DNA of 64,000 nt from 0-14-0-80-60-11 sp049322355 (GCA_049322355.1 JBMORG010000014.1:1-64000), one strand, 5' to 3'. Counted from the first letter of the stretch, positions 20,396 to 29,576 are shown. Notes: generated from the letters alone by a model not told the origin. Numbers and translations: made by a program.

Positions 20396-22381
20396 ATGGA
20401 ACCCGGTGATATTGTCGAATTTTTCGAAGAAAAACGTATTTTCTGCGCCGTTGTCCTGGACCTGAAAGGCGAACGGCTCCAGGTTCTGACTCAGACAAGC
20501 CGGGAAATGACCTTGGCTCCCAAGCGCATACTCCATGCCGGCCCTCGCCTGGCAATAGCCGCCTTGTCCCGCCAGGAACTATTGAACCGGCTGGAAGATA
20601 TTGTTAAAACGCGGGAGGCCCTCAAAGCCGGCATAAACCTGGAGGAATTGTGGGAACTTCTGGCTTCGGAAGGTCAGGCCGTATCTGTGACGGAAATGGC
20701 AGACTTATGGTTCGGCCGGACTGACCCTGACCGGGTAGCTGCTACCGACCGCTGCCTCAAGGAGGACCGCTTTCTATTCAAGCAGAAAGACGACCTGGTC
20801 ATCCCCAATCCCCCGGAAGTGGTGGAGCTCCTGAAGGAGCAACATTTCCAAGAATTGGCACGCCGCCGGGAGCAGGAAGAGATCAGTTCCTGGCTGAAGG
20901 CTGTTTTGGAAGGCCAGGCGCCGCCGGCTGGGACCTGGAAAGACCGGATCCTGGACCTGTTGCGCCAGATGGCGGTGTGGGGGACCGAAGCCCCGGATTA
21001 CGCCGAGGGTAAGACCTATTTGGAAAAAGCCCGGCTCAACCCGGCGGAAGCCCCTTTTCGCCTGCTGGTGCGGCTGGGGATCTTCCAGGAAGACGAAGAC
21101 CTGGACCTTCACCGGCTGGAAATACCCCTGGAATTTTCTCCCCAGGCTCTAGACCTGGCCCGACAACTTGCTCAGACTTCGCCCCCTGATCTCTATGCGG
21201 CCCGGCGGCAGGACCTTACCCATCTCGATATCATCACCATTGACGGGGAGCGCACCCGGGATTTCGATGATGCTTTGAGCCTGGAAGCAGTGGACGGTGG
21301 CTGGCGCCTGGGAATCCATATTGCCGACGTCTCGTCCCAGGTGTTGCCCAGAACTTCCCTGGATTTTGAGGCGCAGGCAAGGGGCACCTCCATCTATCTG
21401 CCGGAGCGCCGCCTGCCCATGCTGCCGGAGGAACTCTCGGAAGACACGGTCAGCCTGCTGGTCCACCGGGAGCGGCTGGCCCTGAGCTTTCTGGTGACCC
21501 TGGGTCCGGACGCGGAGCTCAAAGACTGGCTGATTGTCCCCAGCGTTATCAGAGTCCGAAGCCGTATGACCTACCACGAAGTGGACGGTCTCCTGGCCCA
21601 GGACCAGCAGCTCTCCTCCCTGGCCCATTTGACCCGCCGTCTCAAAGAACGCCGTTTGTCCCGGGGAGGTTATGAATTGAAATTGCCTGAAGTGTGGGTA
21701 ACCTTCACACCCCAAGGCGACACTCAGGTAGTAGTGGAAGATCAGGAGACCACCAGCCGCCAGTTGGTGGCCGAAGCCATGGTGCTGGCCAATTCCCTGG
21801 CAGCCCAGTTCCTGAAAGAGCAAGGCATTGCCGCCCTTTACCGGGGCCAACCCGAACCCCGGGAGCCTATCAAACCTGGATCGGACAAAAGCCTCCTGGA
21901 ACTCTGGCAGGACCGGCGCCGTTTAAGCCGGGTGGTAATGGATCTTGCGCCCTCTCCGCACTGGGGACTGGGTCTCCCCTGCTACACTTTCGCTACCTCC
22001 CCCATTCGTCGATACCTGGATCTGGTGATCCACAGGCAGATCCTGGCGGTGGTGAGCGGACACCCTCCCATCTATTCGCCCGATGATTTGGAACAGATTC
22101 TTACCACCATCGAACCGGCCATGCGCCGGGCGGGGCAGTTGAAAACCCGCCGCCTCCGTTACTGGCTTCTGAAGCACCTGTCAACCCGGGTCGGCCAGAG
22201 GCTGGAAGCATTGGTGCTAGAAGGTCTGCCGCATCGCTACCGCCTCATGTTCCCCGATATCTTGCTGGAACTCTTCATGGCGGCCCCGGCCACCGCGAAA
22301 CTCTCCCCTGGGGATACCGTCTTAGTTCGCCTGGATAGGGTCAACCCCCGGGAAGATCATATCAAGGTGTCTTTGGCTTAG
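20396..22381 (+). CDS. rnb: RNase II/R family 3'-5' exoribonuclease
   Basis: A processive 3'-5' exoribonuclease. An N-terminal small beta-barrel region is followed by the RNB catalytic domain, whose Asp cluster is in TIDGERTRDFDDALSLEAV and whose downstream Arg-containing segment is FATSPIRRYLDLVIHRQ. The C-terminus is a short S1-like barrel. At about 661 residues it fits RNase II-like proteins of Deltaproteobacteria. The frame extends to 20360, but ATG 20396 (MEPGDIVEFF) is where homology-like sequence begins. Confidence 0.9.
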   Translation: MEPGDIVEFFEEKRIFCAVVLDLKGERLQVLTQTSREMTLAPKRILHAGPRLAIAALSRQELLNRLEDIVKTREALKAGINLEELWELLASEGQAVSVTEMADLWFGRTDPDRVAATDRCLKEDRFLFKQKDDLVIPNPPEVVELLKEQHFQELARRREQEEISSWLKAVLEGQAPPAGTWKDRILDLLRQMAVWGTEAPDYAEGKTYLEKARLNPAEAPFRLLVRLGIFQEDEDLDLHRLEIPLEFSPQALDLARQLAQTSPPDLYAARRQDLTHLDIITIDGERTRDFDDALSLEAVDGGWRLGIHIADVSSQVLPRTSLDFEAQARGTSIYLPERRLPMLPEELSEDTVSLLVHRERLALSFLVTLGPDAELKDWLIVPSVIRVRSRMTYHEVDGLLAQDQQLSSLAHLTRRLKERRLSRGGYELKLPEVWVTFTPQGDTQVVVEDQETTSRQLVAEAMVLANSLAAQFLKEQGIAALYRGQPEPREPIKPGSDKSLLELWQDRRRLSRVVMDLAPSPHWGLGLPCYTFATSPIRRYLDLVIHRQILAVVSGHPPIYSPDDLEQILTTIEPAMRRAGQLKTRRLRYWLLKHLSTRVGQRLEALVLEGLPHRYRLMFPDILLELFMAAPATAKLSPGDTVLVRLDRVNPREDHIKVSLA

Positions 22382-22503
22382 AGAGCAGTTGGCGATTAGC
22401 AATTAGATGAGAAACATCTATGGTTATCAAAACTTCTGGCTGTCAGCAATTACCGTGGTTAGAATCGTTGTTTTTTTCACTGAGGGCCTTACTTCTAAAT
22501 TCC

Positions 22504-22539
22504 AAATCCCCCTGACGCCCCTTTTCCAAAGGGGGGGAA
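22504..22539. repeat. Partial C-tract/G-tract palindrome
   Basis: A CCCCC...CCCCTTTTCC/AAAGGGGGGG stem resembles one half of the 92-bp elements at 51881 and 54771. Confidence 0.5.
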
Positions 22540-22546
22540 CTCGAAA

Positions 22547-22574
22547 GCTAACTGCTAACTGCTAACTGCTAACT
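22547..22574. repeat. Four perfect GCTAACT heptamers
   Basis: The heptanucleotide GCTAACT is repeated four times without change, about 35 bp before the spermidine-synthase-like gene. Related degenerate words (AGCAGTT, AGCAATTAG) occur in the same spacer near 22385. Confidence 0.85.
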
Positions 22575-22607
22575 GCTATTTCTTGCCCCAGTCAGCGACC
22601 ATCTGCT

Positions 22608-24287
22608 ATGATAGGGAAAATTAACCCTTTTTACTTGGGCGGAACCGTGAAGAACGTGAAGAAAAAGAGAATCACCAGCGAGGCGACCAAGCCTGCATCA
22701 TATCTGCAATACGAAGTGCTGATCTTCATTACCGGCGCCATAACCCTGTCGCTGGAAGTCCTGTCCTCCCGGATTATGACCCCCTATTTTGGTGTCAGTC
22801 TTTACATCTGGGCCGGCATCCTCTCCATCACCCTGATTTTTTTGGCATTGGGGTACAGGCTGGGCGGCCAGATTTCCCAACGCCGGGACAAAGTCGCCCT
22901 CCAGCAGATCCTGCTGGCCGCACCTCTGTGGGCGGCGCTCTACATGGTGCTGGCCACCGCCCTTTACCCCGTCGTGTTCCCGCTGCTGGCCACCATAAAT
23001 TTGATCGTGGCCAGCTTTCTGGGCGGGACCATTCTGCTGGCCCTGCCCTTAGTCGTGCTTTCCGCCATGAACCCCCTGCTCATCGCCCTGGCCCGTGATT
23101 CCAGAGCCTCCGGTGATGGCGGCGCCGGCCGGATTTTCTTTATCAGCACGGTGGGGTCAGTGGCGGGGGTACTGCTTACCGCCTTTCTTTTGATCCCCAA
23201 CTTAACCAACTTTCGCGCTTTGTTGTGGATGAGCCTGGGGTTGGGGGCAGTTGTGGGAGCGATGTCATTTTTGGACCGGGAGCTTTCTAAAAGCCGCAAA
23301 AGGCGCCTGGTCTTCGGTTGTTTGGTGGTCTTGTTGTTGAGCGGCGGTCTGTTGGCAGCCCAGCCCGTCTATTTGAGGATGATTGCCGGGATGAGTGATA
23401 TCGGGAAAAATTTTAAGGTTCTGGCCGAATACAGTTCAGTTTTTGGCAACATTAAAGTTTTGACCGTTTATCCCGAGGGGGAGGGCAGAAAACCGGCCAC
23501 GGCCTATCTTCAGGACGGTATCATCCAAAACATGGTGAGCACCGACGGGGTGGTGCTGGATCACACCGGCTTCATGGTCCGGTTGACGGACGCCTATGCG
23601 CCCTCTGCCAAGAAGGCCCTGGTGCTGGGAATGGCAGCTGGTATGATCCCCCGCTATCTGTACCACAAGGGCCTGGACGTCACCGCAGTGGAAATTAATC
23701 CCAACTCCTTACAGGCGGCCACGGAGTTTTTTAATTTCGACCCTCAGGGCATTAAAGTTTATATTGAAGACGCCAGGACCTTTGTCCGCCGCCACCATCA
23801 TGCCTATGACCTGGTGGTCACGGACCTTTTCCAAGGGGACGGCACCCCGGATTACCTGCTGACCGTGGAGTTTTTCCGGGAAGTGCAGGCCTGTTTGCGG
23901 CCCGGCGGCGTAGTGGTCATCAACACCTATTTCGACCCGGCCAATGAAGTCGCCAATGAGGCCATTTTGGCCACCGTCAGCGCGGCGTTTCCTTATGTTC
24001 TGGAACTGCGTTCCCCATCCTCCGGCGGCCTGGTGAGCAGCGCCTGCATGGTGGCGGCTAATGTTCCCCTTGCCCCCGAAGTGGCAATAAAAATGGCCGA
24101 TAGCCGCACCATGCCTCCCAAGGATTATCAAACTCTGTTAGGCGCAAGAATGGTCGACCCCGCGCTCCTGAAAAACCCCCGCCCCATCAGAGATGATCAC
24201 AATATTTTTTCTCTGTTGTTCGCAGGGAGTCAATTGCGGTACCGCAGCCAGTTCAATCAACTGCCGCCGAATCTGTTAGTCAATTAA
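22608..24287 (+). CDS. Membrane-fused spermidine synthase-like protein
   Basis: A 559-residue inner-membrane protein. The N-terminal half has about six to seven hydrophobic helices of the SpeE-associated transporter-like type (GVSLYIWAGILSITLIFLAL). The C-terminal half is a spermidine-synthase-like Rossmann methyltransferase/aminopropyltransferase fold with VLGMAAGMIPRYL, VTAVEINPNSL and VVTDLFQGDGTPDYLLT. Such fusions are common in anaerobes and their substrate is not established. Starts at 22608 (ATG) or 22647 (GTG) are both possible. Confidence 0.85.
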   Translation: MIGKINPFYLGGTVKNVKKKRITSEATKPASYLQYEVLIFITGAITLSLEVLSSRIMTPYFGVSLYIWAGILSITLIFLALGYRLGGQISQRRDKVALQQILLAAPLWAALYMVLATALYPVVFPLLATINLIVASFLGGTILLALPLVVLSAMNPLLIALARDSRASGDGGAGRIFFISTVGSVAGVLLTAFLLIPNLTNFRALLWMSLGLGAVVGAMSFLDRELSKSRKRRLVFGCLVVLLLSGGLLAAQPVYLRMIAGMSDIGKNFKVLAEYSSVFGNIKVLTVYPEGEGRKPATAYLQDGIIQNMVSTDGVVLDHTGFMVRLTDAYAPSAKKALVLGMAAGMIPRYLYHKGLDVTAVEINPNSLQAATEFFNFDPQGIKVYIEDARTFVRRHHHAYDLVVTDLFQGDGTPDYLLTVEFFREVQACLRPGGVVVINTYFDPANEVANEAILATVSAAFPYVLELRSPSSGGLVSSACMVAANVPLAPEVAIKMADSRTMPPKDYQTLLGARMVDPALLKNPRPIRDDHNIFSLLFAGSQLRYRSQFNQLPPNLLVN

Positions 24288-24544
24288 GAACCCGCCTCGA
24301 CGGGCAACTGACTACTCCCCGCCATCGCGCCATTGCGTTTATAGGCGTGCGCGATTCTTGGACTTTTCAAGTAAATTGCCTTACCGATCTCCGCGTTTAT
24401 TCAGACCGAAAAATTAGGTGGGAGGTAAGGCAAAATTAGGAATTCCCTAATTGAGATTAGTGGTTAATCATCTAATATCAGCAATGAAAAAGGTTTGATT
24501 TGAGTCTTTGATCAATTTTTAGCACAAATTCACAATTTTATTGA

Positions 24545-24628
24545 GCGATAAAGGCAAACCCGCCGAAAGGCGGGGACGCAAAGTTTCCGACCTACAGCAA
24601 TAAAGCCAGGGTAGCGGGACTGCCGAAT
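24545..24628 (+). ncRNA. GEMM-I cyclic-dinucleotide riboswitch
   Basis: The leader carries the hallmark GEMM-I blocks: GGCAAACC, a GAAA-capped stem (CCCGCCGAAAGGCGGG), GACGCAAAG, and the 3' receptor region AGGGTAGCGGGACTGCCG. P1 pairs GGCA (24553-24556) with TGCC (24621-24624). The base immediately 5' of GGCAAACC is A where the c-di-GMP-specific Vc2 RNA has G20. That change defines the GEMM-Ib subclass, which prefers 3',3'-cyclic AMP-GMP (family knowledge). The ligand here is therefore inferred as cAMP-GMP, with c-di-GMP the alternative. Confidence 0.88.
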
Positions 24629-24648
24629 TCAACGGTTCATGTTTGTGT

Positions 24649-24683
24649 GCCCTGACTTATTGCCCAAAGTCAGGGCTTTTTTT
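24649..24683 (+). terminator. Riboswitch expression-platform terminator
   Basis: GCCCTGACTT and AAGTCAGGGC form a 10-bp stem followed by seven T residues. It lies 20 bp after the GEMM-I aptamer and 18 bp before the beta-helix start codon, so ligand binding most likely controls transcription read-through. Confidence 0.88.
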
Positions 24684-24701
24684 ATGCACCAGGGGGCTAT
24701 C

Positions 24702-26270
24702 ATGGGAAACAGACGGCGGCGTCCGGCAAAAACCTCACGGCCAATTTTTATCACCTGGGTGATATGCTTTATTATTCTGTTCGGTATCAGGGCGGCAGGA
24801 GGAACGAATTATTATGTCTCCCCCCAGGGAAGTGACAGCAATAACGGCTTTTCCCTGGAATCGCCCTGGCAGTCAATTGCCAAAGTCAATTCCTTCCATT
24901 TTCAACCGGGTGACTCCATCCTGTTTGAATGTGGTGGGATGTGGCGGGAGACTTTAAAACCGATTTATTCGGGGACGAGCGGTCATCCCATTACTTATGG
25001 ATCGTATGGCTCCGGTGACCGGCCCATTATCGAAGGCACTGATATCGCCAGCAGCTGGAATTTATATAGCGACCATATATGGTATAGGAACAACTATTCT
25101 TATGACGTTAATATTGTGTTGTTCGATCAGAACCTGGGGCATGAAGAAAACTCGCTGAACTACCTGGATTACAATCAGGATTGGTACTGGGACAGCGCCA
25201 CCCAACGGGTCTACATCTATTGTTCTGATGACCCCAACGACCTTTATAGCAAACCAGGCATTGAAATAGGCGCATCCCGGCAAAATGGGGTCAAAATCTA
25301 CGATGAAACTGAAAGCATCAAATATCTCACTTTTGAAAATTTGCATTTCAGCCATGCCAATGACATTGGCATGGAATTACAGGGATGCAGTTATATCACC
25401 ATCGACAACTGCATAGTAGACACCTGCGGCCGCATTAATATGTATGTCTATGATATAAAATACTTGACCATAAACGACTCCCAGAGTTTCGGCTGCCTGC
25501 AACAGCATGGCCTATACATCAGCGCCGGCAACTATATAAAGCCACAAGGGGATCAGTCTCACCATATTACCATCAGTAATTCTGATTTTTACTATAATAA
25601 ACAGAACGGCATCCAAATAAACCCCAATAATGGTCCTGCAATAAACTATTTTACCCTTACAAGGTGCGAGTTGTACAAGAACGGCGGCCACGGCATTCTG
25701 GATGAGGGAACCTATAATGGATTATATAGCTATAATTATTTTTACGACAATGCTGGAGCCCAAGTTTTTTGTCACTACAATGAAGTTCATCATCCCAAAG
25801 GTGATGTAGCAGCCAAAAATACCAAGATTTATAACAATATTATTGGATCAATAAATACGACTTCACAGTTCGGACTTTACATATCTGACTATTCTTATAA
25901 TTGTGTAGTAAAAAACAATATTTTTTACTGGGAAAACGGAGTCCAGGAGGTTGTTAGGGTCGATCAACGCGCACCCAAAGTAACGTTTGATTACAACTGT
26001 TACTATGTGCCGAATCCCACCAATAAATTTAAGTGGGGCAATAAATGGTATTCATCTTTTTCAAGTTGGCGATCCGCCAGCAAGAAGGACAAACACTCTT
26101 TTGGCAGCAACCCGCAGTTTAGCAATGTTTATCTATACGACTTCGCCCTGCTTTCCACCTCTCCCTGTATTGATGCGGGAGTAAATGTCGGCCAGACCCA
26201 GGACCATGAAGGCAATCCAGTCCCCTATGGCCTGGCCCCCGATATCGGGGCCTTGGAATACTCTGGATAG
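24702..26270 (+). CDS. Secreted right-handed beta-helix repeat protein
   Basis: A 522-residue exported protein. The Arg-rich N-region and hydrophobic core (ITWVICFIILFGI) form a signal peptide, with cleavage expected near RAAGGT. The mature start NYYVSPQGSDSNNGFS is typical of pectate-lyase/NosD-type parallel beta-helix proteins, followed by many Asn/Tyr-rich coils (NCIVDTCG, NSDFYYNKQNGIQINPNN). The likely function is polysaccharide binding, lyase or epimerase activity at the cell surface. The start is fixed by AGGGGG before ATG 24702; upstream in-frame ATGs fall inside the riboswitch terminator. It is directly controlled by the preceding GEMM-I riboswitch. Confidence 0.85.
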   Translation: MGNRRRRPAKTSRPIFITWVICFIILFGIRAAGGTNYYVSPQGSDSNNGFSLESPWQSIAKVNSFHFQPGDSILFECGGMWRETLKPIYSGTSGHPITYGSYGSGDRPIIEGTDIASSWNLYSDHIWYRNNYSYDVNIVLFDQNLGHEENSLNYLDYNQDWYWDSATQRVYIYCSDDPNDLYSKPGIEIGASRQNGVKIYDETESIKYLTFENLHFSHANDIGMELQGCSYITIDNCIVDTCGRINMYVYDIKYLTINDSQSFGCLQQHGLYISAGNYIKPQGDQSHHITISNSDFYYNKQNGIQINPNNGPAINYFTLTRCELYKNGGHGILDEGTYNGLYSYNYFYDNAGAQVFCHYNEVHHPKGDVAAKNTKIYNNIIGSINTTSQFGLYISDYSYNCVVKNNIFYWENGVQEVVRVDQRAPKVTFDYNCYYVPNPTNKFKWGNKWYSSFSSWRSASKKDKHSFGSNPQFSNVYLYDFALLSTSPCIDAGVNVGQTQDHEGNPVPYGLAPDIGALEYSG

Positions 26271-26311
26271 TTAAAAATTACCTTGAAATCAATTACCAGC
26301 CAGCAATACAG

Positions 26312-26590
26312 CTACCGGCCACTTCCAAACACCCTGACGAAAATTGCGTCCACGTGGCGGAAATAGCGGTTCAGGTCGAAGACCGCGGCAATCTCATCCT
26401 TCGTCAAGTGCCTGCCGATCTCGCCGTCTTCTTTAACCAGTTGGGCAAAATCCCCGCCTTCCTGCCAGACGCGCATGGCCGGGCGCTGCACCAAGCGGGC
26501 CGCGTCCCGGGTGATGACTTTATCGGTCAAGGCCAGCAAAGACTGGGAAAAAATCAGGCCAGGGTCAAGTTGGGGTTGGGAGCCACGGTT
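26312..26590 (-). pseudogene. Decayed duplicate of the purB 3' end
   Basis: This stretch aligns base for base, with scattered changes, to the 3' end of the intact purB at 27129-27400. Shared pieces include VQRPAMRVWQEGGDFAQLVK and AAVFDLNRYFRHVD. It carries two in-frame 3-base losses, then a frameshift near 26560, and loses similarity by about 26590. The stop end differs (FGSGR). Only about the last 80-90 codons survive, so it cannot make an enzyme. It forms a direct repeat with purB that brackets the two small genes in between. Confidence 0.88.
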
Positions 26591-26658
26591 ACCAGACTTG
26601 TAAAGGAGTCAGACAATGCTTATTTAATTGTTACAAAAAACTTTAAGGAGGCGAGCTT

Positions 26659-26838
26659 ATGGCAAAGGTTCTGGAATGCGCCAAGGTAGACCCGTCAAGC
26701 GGGTGTCAGCACGTTATTCGTGGTGCGACAGAAGAGGAGGTGCTCCAAAAAGCGGCTGAGCACGCCAAGGAACATGGAATACGCGCAGTAACTCCCGAGC
26801 TAATCGAGCGCGTCAAAGCTAACATTCGCGACGAATAG
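26659..26838 (+). CDS. DUF1059-family small protein
   Basis: A 59-residue protein starting MAKVLECAKVDPSSGCQHVI and ending in a charged helix (TPELIERVKANIRDE). It matches the pattern of DUF1059 proteins: a conserved Cys pair (C7, C16) and a TEEEVLQKAAEHAKEHG helix. Function is unknown. A strong AAGGAGG ribosome site precedes the ATG. With the tautomerase gene 52 bp downstream it forms a two-gene plus-strand unit bounded by purB and the purB fragment. Confidence 0.8.
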   Translation: MAKVLECAKVDPSSGCQHVIRGATEEEVLQKAAEHAKEHGIRAVTPELIERVKANIRDE

Positions 26839-26890
26839 AATCGCTGTTCAGTCTATCTAACCCCATATTAACTCAGGCAAGAAAGGCCTT

Positions 26891-27109
26891 ATGCCTTTAG
26901 TTAACATTAAACTAATTGAGGGTGTTTATTCCCAAGAGCAGAAGCAGGAGATGATCAGACGCATGACCGATATCCTGGTTGATCTCGAAGGCGAGCACAT
27001 GCGCCCGGTGACCGTGGTGATCATCGAGGAGGTGAAAAGCGGCGACTGGGGCGTCGGAGGCAAGGCTTTTTCCTGCGCTGACGTCAAGGCGCTGGCAAAA
27101 AAGAAGTAG
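26891..27109 (+). CDS. 4-oxalocrotonate tautomerase family protein
   Basis: A 72-residue tautomerase-superfamily subunit. After removal of Met the catalytic Pro1 is exposed (MPLVNIKLIEG), as in 4-OT, followed by the beta-alpha-beta core EQKQEMIRRMTDILVD and VTVVIIEEVKSGDWGVGG. These enzymes catalyse keto-enol tautomerisation or related Pro-dependent reactions. No aromatic degradation genes are nearby, so the substrate is unknown. Its 3' end converges with purB with 19 bp between the stops. Confidence 0.88.
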   Translation: MPLVNIKLIEGVYSQEQKQEMIRRMTDILVDLEGEHMRPVTVVIIEEVKSGDWGVGGKAFSCADVKALAKKK

Positions 27110-27128
27110 AAAAGTGTTTGCTTTGTCC

Positions 27129-28424
27129 TTACTCCCCAAACACTCGGGCAAAAATCTGGTCCACGTGACGGAAATAGCGGTTCAGGTCGAAGACCGCGGC
27201 AATCTCATCATCAGTCAAATGTTTGCCGATCTCACTGTCTTCTTTAACCAGTTGGGCAAAATCCCCGCCTTCCTGCCACACGCGCATGGCCGGGCGCTGT
27301 ACCAAACGGTAGGCCGTATCCCGGGTGAGGCCTTTGTTAATCAAGGCCAGCAGCAACGACTGGGAAAAAATCAGGCCCCGGGTCAACTTGAGATTGGCGG
27401 CCATGTTCTCAGGGTAGACCTGGAGATTCTTGAGGAGCCGGGTGAGCCGGGCCAGCATGAAATCCAGGAGAACGGTGGAATCCGGCGCGATGACCCGCTC
27501 CACCGAAGAATGGCTGATGTCCCGCTCATGCCAAAGGGCCACGTTTTCCAGAGCCGCCAGGGCGTTGCCCCTGAGGACCCGGGCCAGGCCGCAGAGGTTT
27601 TCTGAGAGTATGGGATTGCGCTTGTGGGGCATGGCCGAGGAGCCCTTTTGGCCCGCGGCGAACTTTTCTTCCGCCTCCCGCACTTCGGTGCGCTGCAGGT
27701 GGCGAATTTCCAGGGCCACCTTTTCCACGCTGGCGCCGATCAGCGCCAGGGTAAGAAAGAATTCGGCATGCCGGTCCCGTTGGATAATTTGGGTCGAAAT
27801 ATCCGCGGATCTAAGCCCCAGACGCCGGCACACCCCGGCCTCGCACTCCGGGGGCAGGTGGGCAAAGGTACCCACCGCACCGGAAATCTTTCCCACTGCG
27901 ATGGTCTCCCGGGCTTGGACCAGCCGGGCCCGCTGCCGTTGAAACTCGGCGTACCACAGGGCGAATTTCATTCCTAAAGTGATGGGTTCGGCGTGGACGC
28001 CGTGAGTCCGTCCCACCATAACCTGATCCTTAAAGGCGTAGGCCTGGTCTTTCAGCACCGTCAGCAATTCGTCCAGGTCCGCCAGGAGCACTCCCGCGGC
28101 CTCGGTCAGTCTCAGGCCCAGGGCGGTGTCAAGCACGTCCGATGAAGTCAGGCCGAAGTGAAAGTAACGGCCGTCCTCCCCCAGGCAGGCGGCCACCTGG
28201 TCCACGAACGCGGCGACGTCGTGATGCGTCTTGGCTTCAATTTCCAGGATGCAGGCCACGTCGATTTTGGCCAGATTACAGGCCCGGGGCGGCACGTCTG
28301 GAGGAATGAGGCCGCACTCCGCCATGGCTTCCATGGCCGCCAACTCCACCTTGAGCCAACTGGCGAACTTGTTCTCTTCTGTCCAAATCCGGGCCATTAC
28401 CTCACGGCTATATCGGGAGATCAT
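27129..28424 (-). CDS. purB: Adenylosuccinate lyase
   Basis: This enzyme catalyses two fumarate-releasing steps of purine synthesis (SAICAR to AICAR, adenylosuccinate to AMP). The 431-residue length is normal. The fumarase/aspartase superfamily signature GSSAMPHKRNPILSE is present, as are the substrate-binding segments HFGLTSSDVLDTALGL and MVGRTHGVHAEP. GAGGT lies before the ATG at 28424. It is monocistronic. A fragment of its own 3' end lies about 0.5 kb beyond its stop. Confidence 0.97.
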   Translation of the reverse strand: MISRYSREVMARIWTEENKFASWLKVELAAMEAMAECGLIPPDVPPRACNLAKIDVACILEIEAKTHHDVAAFVDQVAACLGEDGRYFHFGLTSSDVLDTALGLRLTEAAGVLLADLDELLTVLKDQAYAFKDQVMVGRTHGVHAEPITLGMKFALWYAEFQRQRARLVQARETIAVGKISGAVGTFAHLPPECEAGVCRRLGLRSADISTQIIQRDRHAEFFLTLALIGASVEKVALEIRHLQRTEVREAEEKFAAGQKGSSAMPHKRNPILSENLCGLARVLRGNALAALENVALWHERDISHSSVERVIAPDSTVLLDFMLARLTRLLKNLQVYPENMAANLKLTRGLIFSQSLLLALINKGLTRDTAYRLVQRPAMRVWQEGGDFAQLVKEDSEIGKHLTDDEIAAVFDLNRYFRHVDQIFARVFGE

Positions 28425-28693
28425 GTTGTACCTCGTTCAAAGAAAATCTTTAATGATGGAGGGAGAACAGCTAGCGAAACCTGCTCCTACCGACTGCACT
28501 TTATACGAACCTTGATTATAATCAGAAAATCCCGGTGGGCGGTAAGAGAATTTGGCGAGAGCAAAATAATGCCGCCTCCACCGGCCCTGAGAGTTGACGC
28601 CAACTTTAGGAGAATATACTGTTGATTGGGTGAGATACCCCCCGTGGGGGAGGACTGGGGCAGGGATGATAAAATTGCTTTTATACACGTGTA

Positions 28694-29371
28694 ATGTTTG
28701 AGGTTGCCATGCCCGGTTGGGGAGAACTTTTTGCGGATCCCGTGATGCAAGGCCGGGAGCCGGAACCCGAGCTCTTGGCCATTATCCCCATGATGCACGA
28801 GGCTGGCTGCCGTCGGGTGCTGGATGCCGGCTGCGGCGTGGGCCGCCACCTGCTGCCGCTGCTCGCTGCTGGGTTTCAGGTCTGGGGCGTGGATGTGGAC
28901 GCCCAAGTGTTGCATCTCCTCCAGGACCGCCTCAAAAAAGCCGCAATAGACGAGGCCGGCCCCTTCCTGGCCCAGGCCGACCTCACCCGCCTGCCCTTTG
29001 TCACCGGGGCCTTCGACCTGGTGGTGTCCATCAAAGTCATCAATCACGGCTATGCCGCCACCTTCCGGGAGTACTGCCGGGAGTTGGATCGGGTCGCGAA
29101 GGTTGGCGGCCACTTGTTTATTAATGCTTCCCCCAGGGAGGTTGTCGAGCGGATCAGGCTGCCCCAGACTCGTGAACTGGAGCCCGGCACCCTGGTGGAC
29201 ATCGCCACCCCGGATGGCGCCGTGGTGCACCACTTTCCCACCCCGGAAGAACTCCGGGAGCAATTTCCCGGCTACAAAATACACCGCTGTGAGACGGTCT
29301 TGTCCGCCATCCAGTTCATGGGCAACGTGGAAATGCCGCAATTGTTTTTCTGGGGCGAAAAGGAAGGGTAG
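28694..29371 (+). CDS. Class I SAM-dependent methyltransferase
   Basis: A 225-residue Rossmann-fold methyltransferase. Motif I is VLDAGCGVGRHLLPLLAAGF, the acidic residue after beta2 is in VWGVDVDAQVLHLL, and motif III-IV are DLTRLPFVTGAFDLVVSIKV. The C-terminus includes HHFPTPEELREQFPGY, suggesting a small-molecule substrate of the UbiE/Methyltransf_11 group. No neighbours indicate the substrate. It is a single plus-strand gene. Confidence 0.85.
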   Translation: MFEVAMPGWGELFADPVMQGREPEPELLAIIPMMHEAGCRRVLDAGCGVGRHLLPLLAAGFQVWGVDVDAQVLHLLQDRLKKAAIDEAGPFLAQADLTRLPFVTGAFDLVVSIKVINHGYAATFREYCRELDRVAKVGGHLFINASPREVVERIRLPQTRELEPGTLVDIATPDGAVVHHFPTPEELREQFPGYKIHRCETVLSAIQFMGNVEMPQLFFWGEKEG

Positions 29372-29434
29372 CGGTCATCTTTCAGCTTTCAGCAGGCGGC
29401 AGTCAGCGAATGGTGATCAGCAATCAGTTCGGTT

Positions 29435-29472
29435 TTCCCACTTTCTTAAAGGGGGGGCAGGGGGGATTAAAG
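29435..29472. repeat. Partial G-tract repeat
   Basis: CCCACTTTCTTAAAGGGGGGGCAGGGGGGATT resembles one arm of the 92-bp C/G-tract elements at 51881 and 54771. It lies in the spacer after the methyltransferase gene, next to AGCTTTCAGC-type short repeats. Confidence 0.45.
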
Positions 29473-29576
29473 AAAACTATTTAATTTCAAATAATCCCGT
29501 GTATGGTGGAAGGTGATTAAACCAAGATTTTAAAGGAATATCGATTTATTTAACAGGTCTGCGTGGAATCCTGAAA

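Noticed and set aside
22547..22574. Possible CRISPR-like array
   Set aside because: The units are contiguous heptamers without spacers, and no cas gene is present anywhere in the window.
24639..24701. Longer N-terminus for the beta-helix protein
   Set aside because: These codons lie inside the riboswitch terminator and its T-tract; the ATG at 24702 has the ribosome site and gives a normal signal peptide.
28487..29341. 284-codon minus-strand frame over the methyltransferase gene
   Set aside because: Shadow of a clear SAM methyltransferase on the plus strand.
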